DNA of 64,000 nt from Actinopolyspora lacussalsi (GTDB lineage: Bacteria; Actinomycetota; Actinomycetes; Mycobacteriales; Pseudonocardiaceae), in contig JAURUC010000001.1 in assembly GCA_030803735.1 (NCBI GenBank), positions 1,001,501-1,065,500 on the forward strand, written 5' to 3'. Below are positions 1-8,297 of the stretch, in pieces. The position numbers and the translations under genes are program-made. The notes below the pieces were generated by a model, which did no database searches, had not been told where the DNA came from, and saw only the letters and a list, made by a program, of their open reading frames with translations. Within the stretch, counting starts at the first letter, position 1. Each line of letters opens with the position of its first letter.

Positions 1-717
1 ACCTACCGGGACGCCATCGACGAACTCACGCGGCGTATCGACGAACTGACCAACCGGCGGGCCGCGCTGCGCGAGCAGCTCGCGCGGGCCGCCAACCGGG
101 GCGATGCCGACTCGTCGGCCGACGCGGTTCGGCACGCGGGAACCGGGTGCCCGGCCCCGCCCGATGACTCGCCCACCCCTGACGGTGGCAGCGCCGAGCA
201 GCTGCCCGGCACGCGGATGCCGGATCTACCGTTGCGTGACACCCATGGCGGGACGGTCCGCCTCGACGCACTCGGGGCGGGGCGCACGGTGATCTATGTC
301 TACCCGCTCACCGGCAGCCCGCGGGTCGATCTGCCCGACGGTTGGGACACGATTCCCGGAGCACGCGGCTGCACTGCCGAGGCCTGCGGTTTCCGCGATC
401 ACCACCGGGAACTGCTGACAGCGGGCGCGGCAGGGGTGTTCGGCCTGTCCAGCCAGCACTCCGAGTACCAGCGTGAACTGGTCGAGCGATTAGACCTCCC
501 GTTTCCGATGCTGTCCGACCCCACGCACAACCTGGCCCGAGCACTCGGGCTTCCCACGTTCCGGGCGGATGGGCTGCGGCTGTACGAGCGGCTGACCCTG
601 ATCGTGCACGAGGGCCTGGTCGAGCACGTCTTCCACCCGATCTCCGCGCCGCGAGAGCACGCCGGGCAGGTGTTGAGTTGGCTCCGGGAGAACACCCTGC
701 CGAGGAACCAGATCTAG
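1..717 (+). CDS. MerR-type coiled coil fused to a peroxiredoxin (5' partial)
   Basis: The reading frame is open from the first base, so the gene begins upstream of the window. Its first ~33 visible residues (YRDAIDELTRRIDEL and on, ending in REQLARAANRG) look like the dimerisation helix that ends MerR-family regulators. A Pro/Gly/Asp-rich linker follows, then a thioredoxin-fold peroxiredoxin of the BCP/PrxQ type. The peroxidatic-Cys region reads PGARGCTAEACGFRD, giving two cysteines five residues apart as in atypical 2-Cys PrxQ enzymes. An internal ATG at 217 would give a stand-alone 166-residue peroxiredoxin, but the uninterrupted upstream frame with MerR-like character makes a fusion more likely. 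It probably couples DNA binding to peroxide sensing (inference). The last bases overlap the convergent ferredoxin gene. Confidence 0.75.
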   Translation, partial: TYRDAIDELTRRIDELTNRRAALREQLARAANRGDADSSADAVRHAGTGCPAPPDDSPTPDGGSAEQLPGTRMPDLPLRDTHGGTVRLDALGAGRTVIYVYPLTGSPRVDLPDGWDTIPGARGCTAEACGFRDHHRELLTAGAAGVFGLSSQHSEYQRELVERLDLPFPMLSDPTHNLARALGLPTFRADGLRLYERLTLIVHEGLVEHVFHPISAPREHAGQVLSWLRENTLPRNQI

Positions 718-914
718 TGGTCCTCGACAACCGTGATCGCGGCGGCCGGGCACAGTGTCGCGGCTTCACGCACCCGCGCCCGACGTTCCGGTGCCGGTGA
801 CTCCTCGAGCAGGAACGCGACCCCGTCCTCGTCGCGTTGGTCGAAGGTTTCCGGGGAGCTCATGACGCACTGCCCGGCGCCGATGCATTTCTCCTCGTCG
901 ATCTCGATTTTCAT
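714..914 (-). CDS. 3Fe-4S/4Fe-4S single-cluster ferredoxin
   Basis: A 66-residue acidic ferredoxin. The cluster ligands visible are C-I-G-A-G-Q-C near residues 10-16 and the Cys of CPAAAI near residue 55. That is the CX5C...CP pattern of actinobacterial 3Fe-4S ferredoxins, where the middle position of a 4Fe-4S motif is replaced. Such proteins carry electrons to cytochrome P450s and related oxygenases. No P450 is present here, so the partner must be encoded elsewhere or upstream. The gene overlaps the end of the convergent peroxiredoxin by a few bases. About 200 bp separate it from the TetR gene, so it may have its own promoter. Confidence 0.85.
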   Translation of the reverse strand: MKIEIDEEKCIGAGQCVMSSPETFDQRDEDGVAFLLEESPAPERRARVREAATLCPAAAITVVEDH

Positions 915-1117
915 CGTGCCTCCGTTGGTTCTTCGCCAGTGGGACAGAAAACCGTCTCAATCGTACGCGGCATCATTTCCGAGAAGATCGTCTCAACAGA
1001 GGCGTGCACGAAGTGACAGTGAAACTCCGAACGTCACCACCGGCCCTGAGATGGGTCCGAGGGCGACCGACCGCCAGGTCGAGGCCCCGCGCGGGCCGGG
1101 CGGCACGGCGCGTGGTG

Positions 1118-1822
1118 CTACTCGGTCCGATCCGGACGAGTACCACCCCGTGAATCGAGCCGTCGCAGCATCTGCTCGCTGACGCCCACACAGCGAGCGG
1201 CTATCCCGACGTAGCGTTCGGCGAGCTCCTCCGGCGATACTGAACCGGCCGGGTCGTACCAGGTCACGATGGCCTGAAACATGCCGAGCAGCGCTCGTGC
1301 GGTGTCCGTGACACCAGCGGTGTCGAAAATCCCCCGTTGTGTACCCGTGTGCAGGATCGTGGCGAACAGGGTCTCGATCTCCTTGCGAAGCGCCGCGTAG
1401 TGTTCCCGGTTGACGGAGTCGAGGTGCCGCAGCTCGGAGTCCAACGAGGCCCACTGCAATCGATGTGTCATGCACAGCACGAGGCACTCGACCAGATTCG
1501 CGAACCGTTCCACGGGGTCCTCGCTGCTTTCGGCGACCGCCTGGTGCGCACGGGTGACCAGTTCCCGGAGGCCGGACTCCAGCAGCGCGGCGAGCATCGC
1601 CTGCTTGTTCTCGTAGTGGTAGTACAGCGCGGGTACGGTGACCCCTACCCTGTTGGCGATCATCCGTACGGTCGTTCCGTGGTACCCGTGCTCGTGAAAC
1701 ATCTCCAGGGCGCCACGCAGGATCGGTGACAGTTCCTCACCGGCGAATACGCGCCAATCGGATGTTGACACGTCCGCGGCGGGATCCCGTGAAGCTCGCA
1801 CGGCAGACATCCCATCACACAC
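1118..1822 (-). CDS. TetR-family transcriptional regulator
   Basis: A 234-residue regulator. The N-terminal helix-turn-helix (residues ~30-75) contains the signature ALEMFHEHGYHGTTV...IANRVGVTVPALYYHYENKQAML, typical of TetR/KstR2-like repressors. The C-terminal all-helical domain binds an unidentified ligand. It lies 45 bp downstream of the nitronate monooxygenase on the same strand and is probably co-transcribed with it. The likely target is the TTACTTA-N8-TAAGTAA palindrome at 3122-3143 at the head of this unit. TetR regulators of this type often sense acyl-CoA thioesters and control fatty-acid or sterol catabolism; that ligand assignment is inference. An alternative start lies four codons downstream. 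Confidence 0.85.
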   Translation of the reverse strand: MCDGMSAVRASRDPAADVSTSDWRVFAGEELSPILRGALEMFHEHGYHGTTVRMIANRVGVTVPALYYHYENKQAMLAALLESGLRELVTRAHQAVAESSEDPVERFANLVECLVLCMTHRLQWASLDSELRHLDSVNREHYAALRKEIETLFATILHTGTQRGIFDTAGVTDTARALLGMFQAIVTWYDPAGSVSPEELAERYVGIAARCVGVSEQMLRRLDSRGGTRPDRTE

Positions 1823-1867
1823 GTACCCGCCGACTCCGCCCCTGTGCGGCGAAGCGAGGCGAATCCT

Positions 1868-2920
<1,053 letters not shown>

Positions 2921-3022
2921 TCAGCGCGGTGCCATGCGCAGGGCGCCGTCCAGTCGGCTCGTTTCCCCGTTGAACATGGGGTTTCGACCTGCCACCACTG
3001 CTGAACTTCCCTCGATCAGCAT
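2921..3022 (-). pseudogene. Internally deleted short-chain dehydrogenase (scar)
   Basis: A 33-codon frame with a good ribosome site (GGAGG, eight bases before ATG). It begins MLIEGSSAVVAG, the usual first strand of HSD10/FabG-type short-chain dehydrogenases. It then runs directly into NPMFNGETSRLDGALRMAPR, which matches the conserved C-terminus of the same family (NGE-IRLDGALRM-PR). About 220 central residues, including the cofactor loop and the SYK catalytic residues, are missing. The simplest reading is one in-frame internal deletion of a gene that stood first in the nitronate monooxygenase/TetR operon. The reading frame, ribosome site and stop are intact, so a small peptide could still be made. 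Confidence 0.7.
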
Positions 3023-3121
3023 CCCGATTCCTCCCGAACGGCCCGGTGGGTGCTTCCTGCGGTCCCCGACGGAGGACCCGCCACGTGTCGAGGTCGTGTC
3101 TCGACCGGGCACTCGCGAAGC

Positions 3122-3143
3122 TTACTTATCGCTCGCTAAGTAA
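3122..3143. promoter_or_regulatory. TetR-type operator palindrome
   Basis: A perfect inverted repeat, TTACTTA - 8 bp - TAAGTAA, 100 bp upstream of the SDR scar and the nitronate monooxygenase/TetR unit. The arm length, spacing and AT-richness within GC-rich DNA fit a TetR-family operator, probably bound by the product of the gene at 1118-1822. The flanking sequence 3023-3121 and 3144-3373 shows no gene on either strand that I can support. Confidence 0.65.
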
Positions 3144-3373
3144 TGATCTCACGCTATGGCCCGGAACGGTGGGTGTCAAGAACGTCCAGCCGCGGTTCCC
3201 GAGAGGAGCTCGGCCCGGACGCGGCGACGAATGGCCCCGGAACCTGCGTTTCGGAACGTGTCGCCGACGGTGACGAACATCCGCACGCACCACTTGACCA
3301 GTTCGTCCTCCGAGAGGCGCAGGTCTCGGCTCTTCCAGGTCGACGACGACTGCGCCAGGTTCCCCGGTCGCTC

Positions 3374-3868
3374 TTACACCGCGGCGAGGAACCGCTGCTC
3401 GTCCCGGTTCGACCGAAGGAGTATCACGTGATCGGGGATGTGCCGGTCGATCTCGGTGAACAGGAGTGGCCGGTGCTGTCGGGGAAAGGACCACAGGTAG
3501 TGCAGGAAGTCCCAAGAAACCCGTTCCGGACAGCCGGCGGCCTGCACTGATTTCCCGTGATGCCAGCAGTTTCTTCGCAACACCCGTAGCAGGCACACCC
3601 AGCGGGGTCGATCGAGGACGATGACCGTATCGGCCCGACTCAATCGGATGTCGAGCGTGGACCAGTAGTTACCGTCAGCGATCCAGGACTCACCGGCCAG
3701 CACCTCTTCCTGCCGCCGGCGCCAGCACTGGCGGTCGGGACGGCGCCAGCCGGGGCGCCAGTAGAACTCGTCGAGGTTGACCACAGCGATCCCCGTACGA
3801 CGCCCGAGCTCACGGGCGAACGTCGTTTTCCCCGCCCCACTACTCCCGACGACCGCGATCCGGCACAT
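3374..3868 (-). CDS. FlaR-like P-loop nucleotide kinase
   Basis: A 164-residue P-loop protein. Walker A is GSSGAGKTT at residues 8-16. The adjacent NLDEFYW and the later WIADGNYW motif are typical of the FlaR / topology modulation / adenylate-kinase-like family. The C-terminal half holds the ADTVIVLDRPRW (Walker B-like) strand and an Arg-rich lid (LLRVLRRNCW). The true substrate of this family is unknown; small nucleoside or metabolite phosphorylation is inferred from the fold. I chose the ATG at 3868 because it puts the P-loop at the expected distance from the N-terminus and has GAGGT just upstream; an upstream in-frame ATG at 3919 adds 17 unconserved residues. Confidence 0.75.
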   Translation of the reverse strand: MCRIAVVGSSGAGKTTFARELGRRTGIAVVNLDEFYWRPGWRRPDRQCWRRRQEEVLAGESWIADGNYWSTLDIRLSRADTVIVLDRPRWVCLLRVLRRNCWHHGKSVQAAGCPERVSWDFLHYLWSFPRQHRPLLFTEIDRHIPDHVILLRSNRDEQRFLAAV

Positions 3869-4026
3869 ACCTCGACAGGCTAACGCGCTGTCGGCGCCGA
3901 ACACACCGGCGCACACCACGATCGAGCAGTCCTAACCCGCGGCCCGACGTAGGAACCGGGGAACTTCGCCGCCACGGATGCCGCGCTAACGACCTGTTGA
4001 TCGGCGGGTGGAATGACCGTGGGCGC

Positions 4027-5175
4027 TCATGGCGTGTCCCCGGTCGGAGGTGCGCTGTTCTCGTCGGGGTCCGGAGGCTGCTCGACCGGTTCGTGGAGCA
4101 GGGACGCGAGCAGACGGTTCCGGAGATGTTCGTCGGTCTCGTGCGGTTCGAGAAGGATCTCGTGCAGGTTCCGTAGTCGCGCCCTGGCCTGGGTCAGTTC
4201 ACTGGTGACGGTCTCGGCACCTGCTCGGGCGGTGGCGGCGTCGGCAGCGGCGTCGGTGGCTCGCTGGTGGACGTGGGCGAGCTGGGATTCGGCCTGTTCG
4301 ACGCGGGTCTCGGCGTTGTCCGCGCGGGTCAGGGCCTGGTCGAGGTGGGTTTGGGCCTGTTCGACGCGGGTCTCGGCGGCCTGGGCGGCCGTCTGGGCGG
4401 TGTCGCGGGCTTGTCGGAGGTCTGCCTCGGTGGCCTCGTGCGTTCGACGTTCGGTCTCCAGCGTGGACCGCAACGCGTCGCGTTCGGCTTCCAGAGCGGC
4501 GATGCGTTCGCGCGCCTGGGTCAGCTCGGCGGTCGCGGTCGCGGCTCGTTCCTCGGCCGTGGTGGCGCGGTCGGTGGCGGCTGTCGCGGTGGCTTCGTGC
4601 GCGGCGGCCTGGGTTTCGGCTCGGTGTTGTGCGTCGATGGCGGCGGCTCGTTCCGAACGGGCCTGCTCGGCCTCGGATCGGGCTTGCTCGGCTTCCCCGC
4701 GGGCTTCGGTCGCGGCGGTTTCGGCCTCGGATCGGGCTTGCTCGGCGAGTGCTTGGGCCTGTTCGGCCTCGGTACGAGCGTTCTCAGCGAGTCGGGTTGT
4801 CTCGTGGGCTTCGGCGGCTTCGGCGCGAGCGCCGGTGGCGGTCGCCGCGGCGGTGGTCAGCTCCTCGGTGACCTGGCCGCGTACTTGTTCCAGGGCAGTG
4901 TGCAGCTCGGACAGTGGAGCGGCGAGGGCGTCAGCGGCTCGGGCGAAGTCGCCGGCCGCGCTGTCCAGCGTGGCACCGGGGGTGTCGCCGAAAGCCTCGT
5001 GCAGGGCGGATTGGGCGGCGGCGAGTTGTTTGCAGGTCTTTCCGCCGGGCCAGGTGCGGTCCGGGCAGTACTCGGGCGGTCGGCCACCGCGCGGGCCGGC
5101 GGGAGGCAGTGGGGCGCGGCAGGCGGCCAGCTTGCACCGGCTCTGCGGGGCCGTGTCGTCGGTGGCGGTTTCCAT
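4027..5175 (-). CDS. Long coiled-coil protein with N-terminal Cys motif, divergent from the integrase
   Basis: A 382-residue protein. Residues ~10-50 hold a CKLAACRAPLPP...GRPPEYCPDRTWPGGKTC segment with four or five cysteines that could form a zinc finger. From about residue 95 to 350 it is almost entirely Ala/Glu/Arg/Gln heptads (repeats such as EAEQARSEAEQAR), predicting one long coiled coil. The C-terminus is acidic and Pro-rich. The architecture resembles KfrA-like plasmid and integrative-element DNA-binding proteins, and similar Cys-motif proteins occur on actinomycete mobile elements. It is divergently transcribed from a tyrosine recombinase across a 134 bp AT-rich region, so a role in maintenance or regulation of that element is likely but not proven. 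Confidence 0.7.
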   Translation of the reverse strand: METATDDTAPQSRCKLAACRAPLPPAGPRGGRPPEYCPDRTWPGGKTCKQLAAAQSALHEAFGDTPGATLDSAAGDFARAADALAAPLSELHTALEQVRGQVTEELTTAAATATGARAEAAEAHETTRLAENARTEAEQAQALAEQARSEAETAATEARGEAEQARSEAEQARSERAAAIDAQHRAETQAAAHEATATAATDRATTAEERAATATAELTQARERIAALEAERDALRSTLETERRTHEATEADLRQARDTAQTAAQAAETRVEQAQTHLDQALTRADNAETRVEQAESQLAHVHQRATDAAADAATARAGAETVTSELTQARARLRNLHEILLEPHETDEHLRNRLLASLLHEPVEQPPDPDENSAPPTGDTP

Positions 5176-5309
5176 GACCCATCAGCCTAGTTTTAAGTTA
5201 TATATATCGCAACCTTGGTTTTGAGTTTAGATATACATAACTACCTTTGCTACGAAAGTGTTGTTTTGTTGCTAACCTGGATGGGACGTGCCACAGGAGG
5301 ATTCGAAAG
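5176..5309. promoter_or_regulatory. AT-rich divergent promoter region between coiled-coil gene and integrase
   Basis: A 134 bp intergenic region far richer in A+T than its surroundings. It contains an imperfect inverted pair, GTTATATATAT and ATATACATAAC (one mismatch), flanking a small AACC-TT-GGTT palindrome. This looks like the operator/promoter region serving both divergent genes and possibly the binding site of the coiled-coil protein. AGGAGG at 5295-5300 is the integrase ribosome site. Confidence 0.5.
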
Positions 5310-6590
5310 ATGAAAATGACTAAGAACAGCCCGCTGGAGCGAGCCGCATCGAGGGCACCGAAAACTGGGCACCCCCATGAGCCGTGGCCCGGCGCCGAAC
5401 AACCGGTGCGACTGCTGGCCGCCATCGCCGACTGGCTGGCCGGTTACGGCAATGTCGCCACCCGCCGCACCTACGCCACCGGCCTCGGCTTGCCCGCGGG
5501 ACCCGAGGAACTGGCCGACTGGGCCGCCGCGGAATCAGGCCCACCCGGTTGGGGCGCCACGGTGGATGCCTATGCTGCCGTCCTCGGCCTCGACCCGCGG
5601 ACACCGACTCCGGCGAGGACCACCCGACGCCCTCCGCCCGCGGCTCCGGGAAAACTGCGCGAGCTGCACTGGCTGCGGTGGTGCGCCGCTCACCGGATCG
5701 ATCCCCTGTCCGCCCACAGTGCCCACGTCAAAGCCTGGCTGGACGAACTGGTCACCGCCGAGGCGGCCCGCACCACACGCGAACGCATGCTCGCCACCCT
5801 CAAAGCCCTCTACGCACACCTCGCCGAAACCGGTTTGACCAGCGGTAACCCGGCAGCGCTCAACCGTCGCCGCCTCGGGCTGTCCGGAAACCGCGAGACC
5901 GGCCACGCGCTGAACCTCACCGTGGAGCAGGTGCGCGCGCTCTACACCGCCGCGGCCACTCCTCGACGCGGCGCCTCCCCACAGGACACCGCCCGCGCCA
6001 CGACCGTGGTCGCCCTGCTGACCCTGGGGCTGCGCGTCAGCGAGATGTGCGCTCTCAACCGCTCCGACCTGCACACCACACGCGGTCGCCGCGCGCTGCG
6101 CGTCCCCGGCAAGGGCGACAAACCCCGCATCGTCTACCTACCCGAGAGCGTCGAGACCACCCTGACCGACTACCTGCACACCCGCGACGCCACCCAGCAG
6201 AGCAACCGCCCCGCCCCACGCGGCCAGACCAGCTCCGGTCCCCAACCTCTGATCAGTACTCGCAGCGGGCGTCGGTGCACCCGCCAGGGGCTGTGGCAGC
6301 TGCTGCGCAGACTGGCGGGAGCCAGCCCCGAACTGCGCGAGATCGCCGAAGCGCTCCACCCTCACGCGCTGCGCCACTTCTACGTCACCACCGCCGTCGA
6401 ATCCGGCGCCGCTCTCGCCGATGTCCAGGCCGACCTCGGTCACACCAGCATCGCCACCACCCAGAGCGTCTACAACCACGCGGCCCGCCATCCCGAGCGC
6501 AGTGCCGCCGACCTCGTCGCCACCACCCTGCAATCGACCACCGAGGTCACCGACCCTACGACGGAACCGGATGAGGCCGAAGAGGACTGA
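5310..6590 (+). CDS. Tyrosine recombinase / phage-type integrase
   Basis: A 426-residue site-specific recombinase. After an unusual Pro/Ala-rich N-terminal ~115 residues there is a SAM-like core-binding domain (LRELHWLRWCAAHRIDPLSAH...) and a full catalytic domain. The active-site set is visible: Arg in TLGLRVSEM, Lys in GKGDKPR, H-A-L-R in HPHALRHFYV, His in LGHTS and the nucleophile Tyr in SVYNHA. XerC/D-type recombinases are shorter; the extended N-terminus fits integrases of actinomycete mobile elements. The ATG at 5310 has AGGAGG at the right distance; an earlier ATG at 5247 lies inside the promoter region. I could not identify attachment-site repeats nearby. Confidence 0.88.
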   Translation: MKMTKNSPLERAASRAPKTGHPHEPWPGAEQPVRLLAAIADWLAGYGNVATRRTYATGLGLPAGPEELADWAAAESGPPGWGATVDAYAAVLGLDPRTPTPARTTRRPPPAAPGKLRELHWLRWCAAHRIDPLSAHSAHVKAWLDELVTAEAARTTRERMLATLKALYAHLAETGLTSGNPAALNRRRLGLSGNRETGHALNLTVEQVRALYTAAATPRRGASPQDTARATTVVALLTLGLRVSEMCALNRSDLHTTRGRRALRVPGKGDKPRIVYLPESVETTLTDYLHTRDATQQSNRPAPRGQTSSGPQPLISTRSGRRCTRQGLWQLLRRLAGASPELREIAEALHPHALRHFYVTTAVESGAALADVQADLGHTSIATTQSVYNHAARHPERSAADLVATTLQSTTEVTDPTTEPDEAEED

Positions 6591-6846
6591 CAAATGCAGG
6601 TGAAACTCCACGAGGCAATAAAGTCACGGTGACGGATATGCGGATCTTCGGCGACGCCGAGTTTTCGAGTCGTTGATGTTGGGTGGTGAAGTCTTGTTCG
6701 TCGTACCGGGTATCTGAGACAGCCCCGGTCAGCGTTTCGTCTATTCGAGGTGCGTCACCGGGACATGTTCAAAATGTGCGCGAGGGGTTCCTGCAACGAG
6801 ATGGGACTCGAAGAAGATAGTCGTGGGTATTTGGTAAGCCTGGATC

Positions 6847-7785
6847 ATGAACTTTCCCTTGGCAGGACATGTTGCCCTCGTTGCCGGCGGCACCCGTGGT
6901 GGTGGACGTGGTATCGCGACCGAACTCGGTGCCGCCGGTGCCACGGTATACGTCACCGGCCGCAGCACTCGCGCCGGCGAATCCGATCTGGGCCGTCCCG
7001 AAACGATCGAGGACACCGCCGAGTACGTCACCGCCGCCGGCGGCACGGGTATCGCTGTGCAGTGTGACCACGCGGATGCCCACCAGGCGAAGAACCTGAT
7101 CAACCGCATCAACGCCGAGCAGGATGGTCGCCTGGATATCCTCGTCAACGATGTGTGGGGCGGCGACGCACTGGTGCATTGGACGCCGCTGTGGCAACAC
7201 CCGCTCGAAGACGGCCTGACCCTGCTGCATCGCGCGATCGACACACACCTGATCACCAGTCACTTCGCGCTGCCGCTGATGACCGCTGGCCGCGCCGACC
7301 TGGTCGTCGAGGTCACCGACGGCGACGAAGCCACCAACGCGCTGTTTCCCGACGGCTACCGCGGCAGCCCGTTTTTCGACCTCGCCAAAACAAGCGTGAT
7401 CCGACTGGCCCGAATCCAAGCCGCGGAACTACGCAAGCATGGTGTCGCCGCTGTCGCGCTGACCCCCGGTTTCCTGCGTTCGGAAGCCGTGCTCGAACAC
7501 CTCGGCGTTACCGAACGCACCTGGCGTGACGGGATCGGTAAAGACCCGCATTTCGCCTATTCGGAAACACCGGCCTTCCTCGGCCGCGCTGTGGTCGCCC
7601 TCGCCACGGATCCCGACGTGTTGTCCAAGACCGGACAGTCACTGGCAACGTGGGATCTGGCGGAAGAATACGGATTCACCGACACGGACGGCAGCCAACC
7701 ACACTGGGGCCGCTACTTCCGCCACACACTCGCACCTCAACTCGACACCATCGTCGGCGAACTCACACAAGACCCTGTTCAATGA
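6847..7785 (+). CDS. SDR-family oxidoreductase with Tyr-to-Phe active site
   Basis: A 312-residue Rossmann protein. The nucleotide-binding loop is AGGTRGGGRGIA (residues ~13-24), followed by TVYVTGRS, which suggests NADP preference, and by the VQCDHAD and LVNDVWGG strands. The segment equivalent to the catalytic YxxxK reads F-F-D-L-A-K. The close family normally has Y-D-L-A-K, so the catalytic Tyr is Phe while the Lys is kept. The C-terminal LTPGFLRSE segment is well conserved. The upstream 256 bp after the integrase hold no supported gene, and no strong Shine-Dalgarno precedes the ATG. It is either an enzyme with altered chemistry or an inactive relative. Confidence 0.8.
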   Translation: MNFPLAGHVALVAGGTRGGGRGIATELGAAGATVYVTGRSTRAGESDLGRPETIEDTAEYVTAAGGTGIAVQCDHADAHQAKNLINRINAEQDGRLDILVNDVWGGDALVHWTPLWQHPLEDGLTLLHRAIDTHLITSHFALPLMTAGRADLVVEVTDGDEATNALFPDGYRGSPFFDLAKTSVIRLARIQAAELRKHGVAAVALTPGFLRSEAVLEHLGVTERTWRDGIGKDPHFAYSETPAFLGRAVVALATDPDVLSKTGQSLATWDLAEEYGFTDTDGSQPHWGRYFRHTLAPQLDTIVGELTQDPVQ

Positions 7786-8297
7786 GGGATACGCTTACGG
7801 AGGCGTCCTGCCGAGGTCGAAGCGGCTGTTCATGGTCGGTCTGGATGCGCCGTGCATGGTTATGTGGGCCCGGATCAACGCGGAAAGCGCGGTAGTCCTC
7901 GCTGTTCAACGTCGCGGGCCTTGCGGATCCGGCATGAACTACCCGGGATGTTGGTCGTTGGAATGAATCGGCTGGATCGTGTTGAGGGAAAGAACCGAGG
8001 ACAAGTGCGGGTGGGCATCGGTATACAGCTGTCCGTGCGCCGAGTGGCATTCGTCCTGGAAGACGATGCGAGGACTCGCTGTGAAGCGAATCGTTCGGTG
8101 ATGGGCGGGCTGATCCAGCGAGCTTGCCGCCCATCGGGGCGTGGTTGTGGTCCGAAAAGAAGTCGAAATCGGAGTGTGGCTCGCCCGCTACCGTCGCTGA
8201 GTTCGGGAGAGGTATTCCTGAAACGCTGAGCCGAGGCACGCAAGCACACGCCCTCAGCCTGTCGAACCACGTTCGAACATAACGATGCCCTGCCGGG
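7786..8297. other. Intergenic region, no supported gene
   Basis: About 510 bp between an SDR gene and the convergent acyl-CoA ligase gene. Short open frames occur on both strands, but none has a recognisable family, a ribosome site and a plausible composition together. I saw no strong terminator hairpin followed by T residues. It may hold decayed sequence. Confidence 0.4.

Noticed and set aside
6591..6846. Attachment site for the tyrosine recombinase
   Set aside because: No tRNA end or direct repeat could be paired on either side of the integrase.
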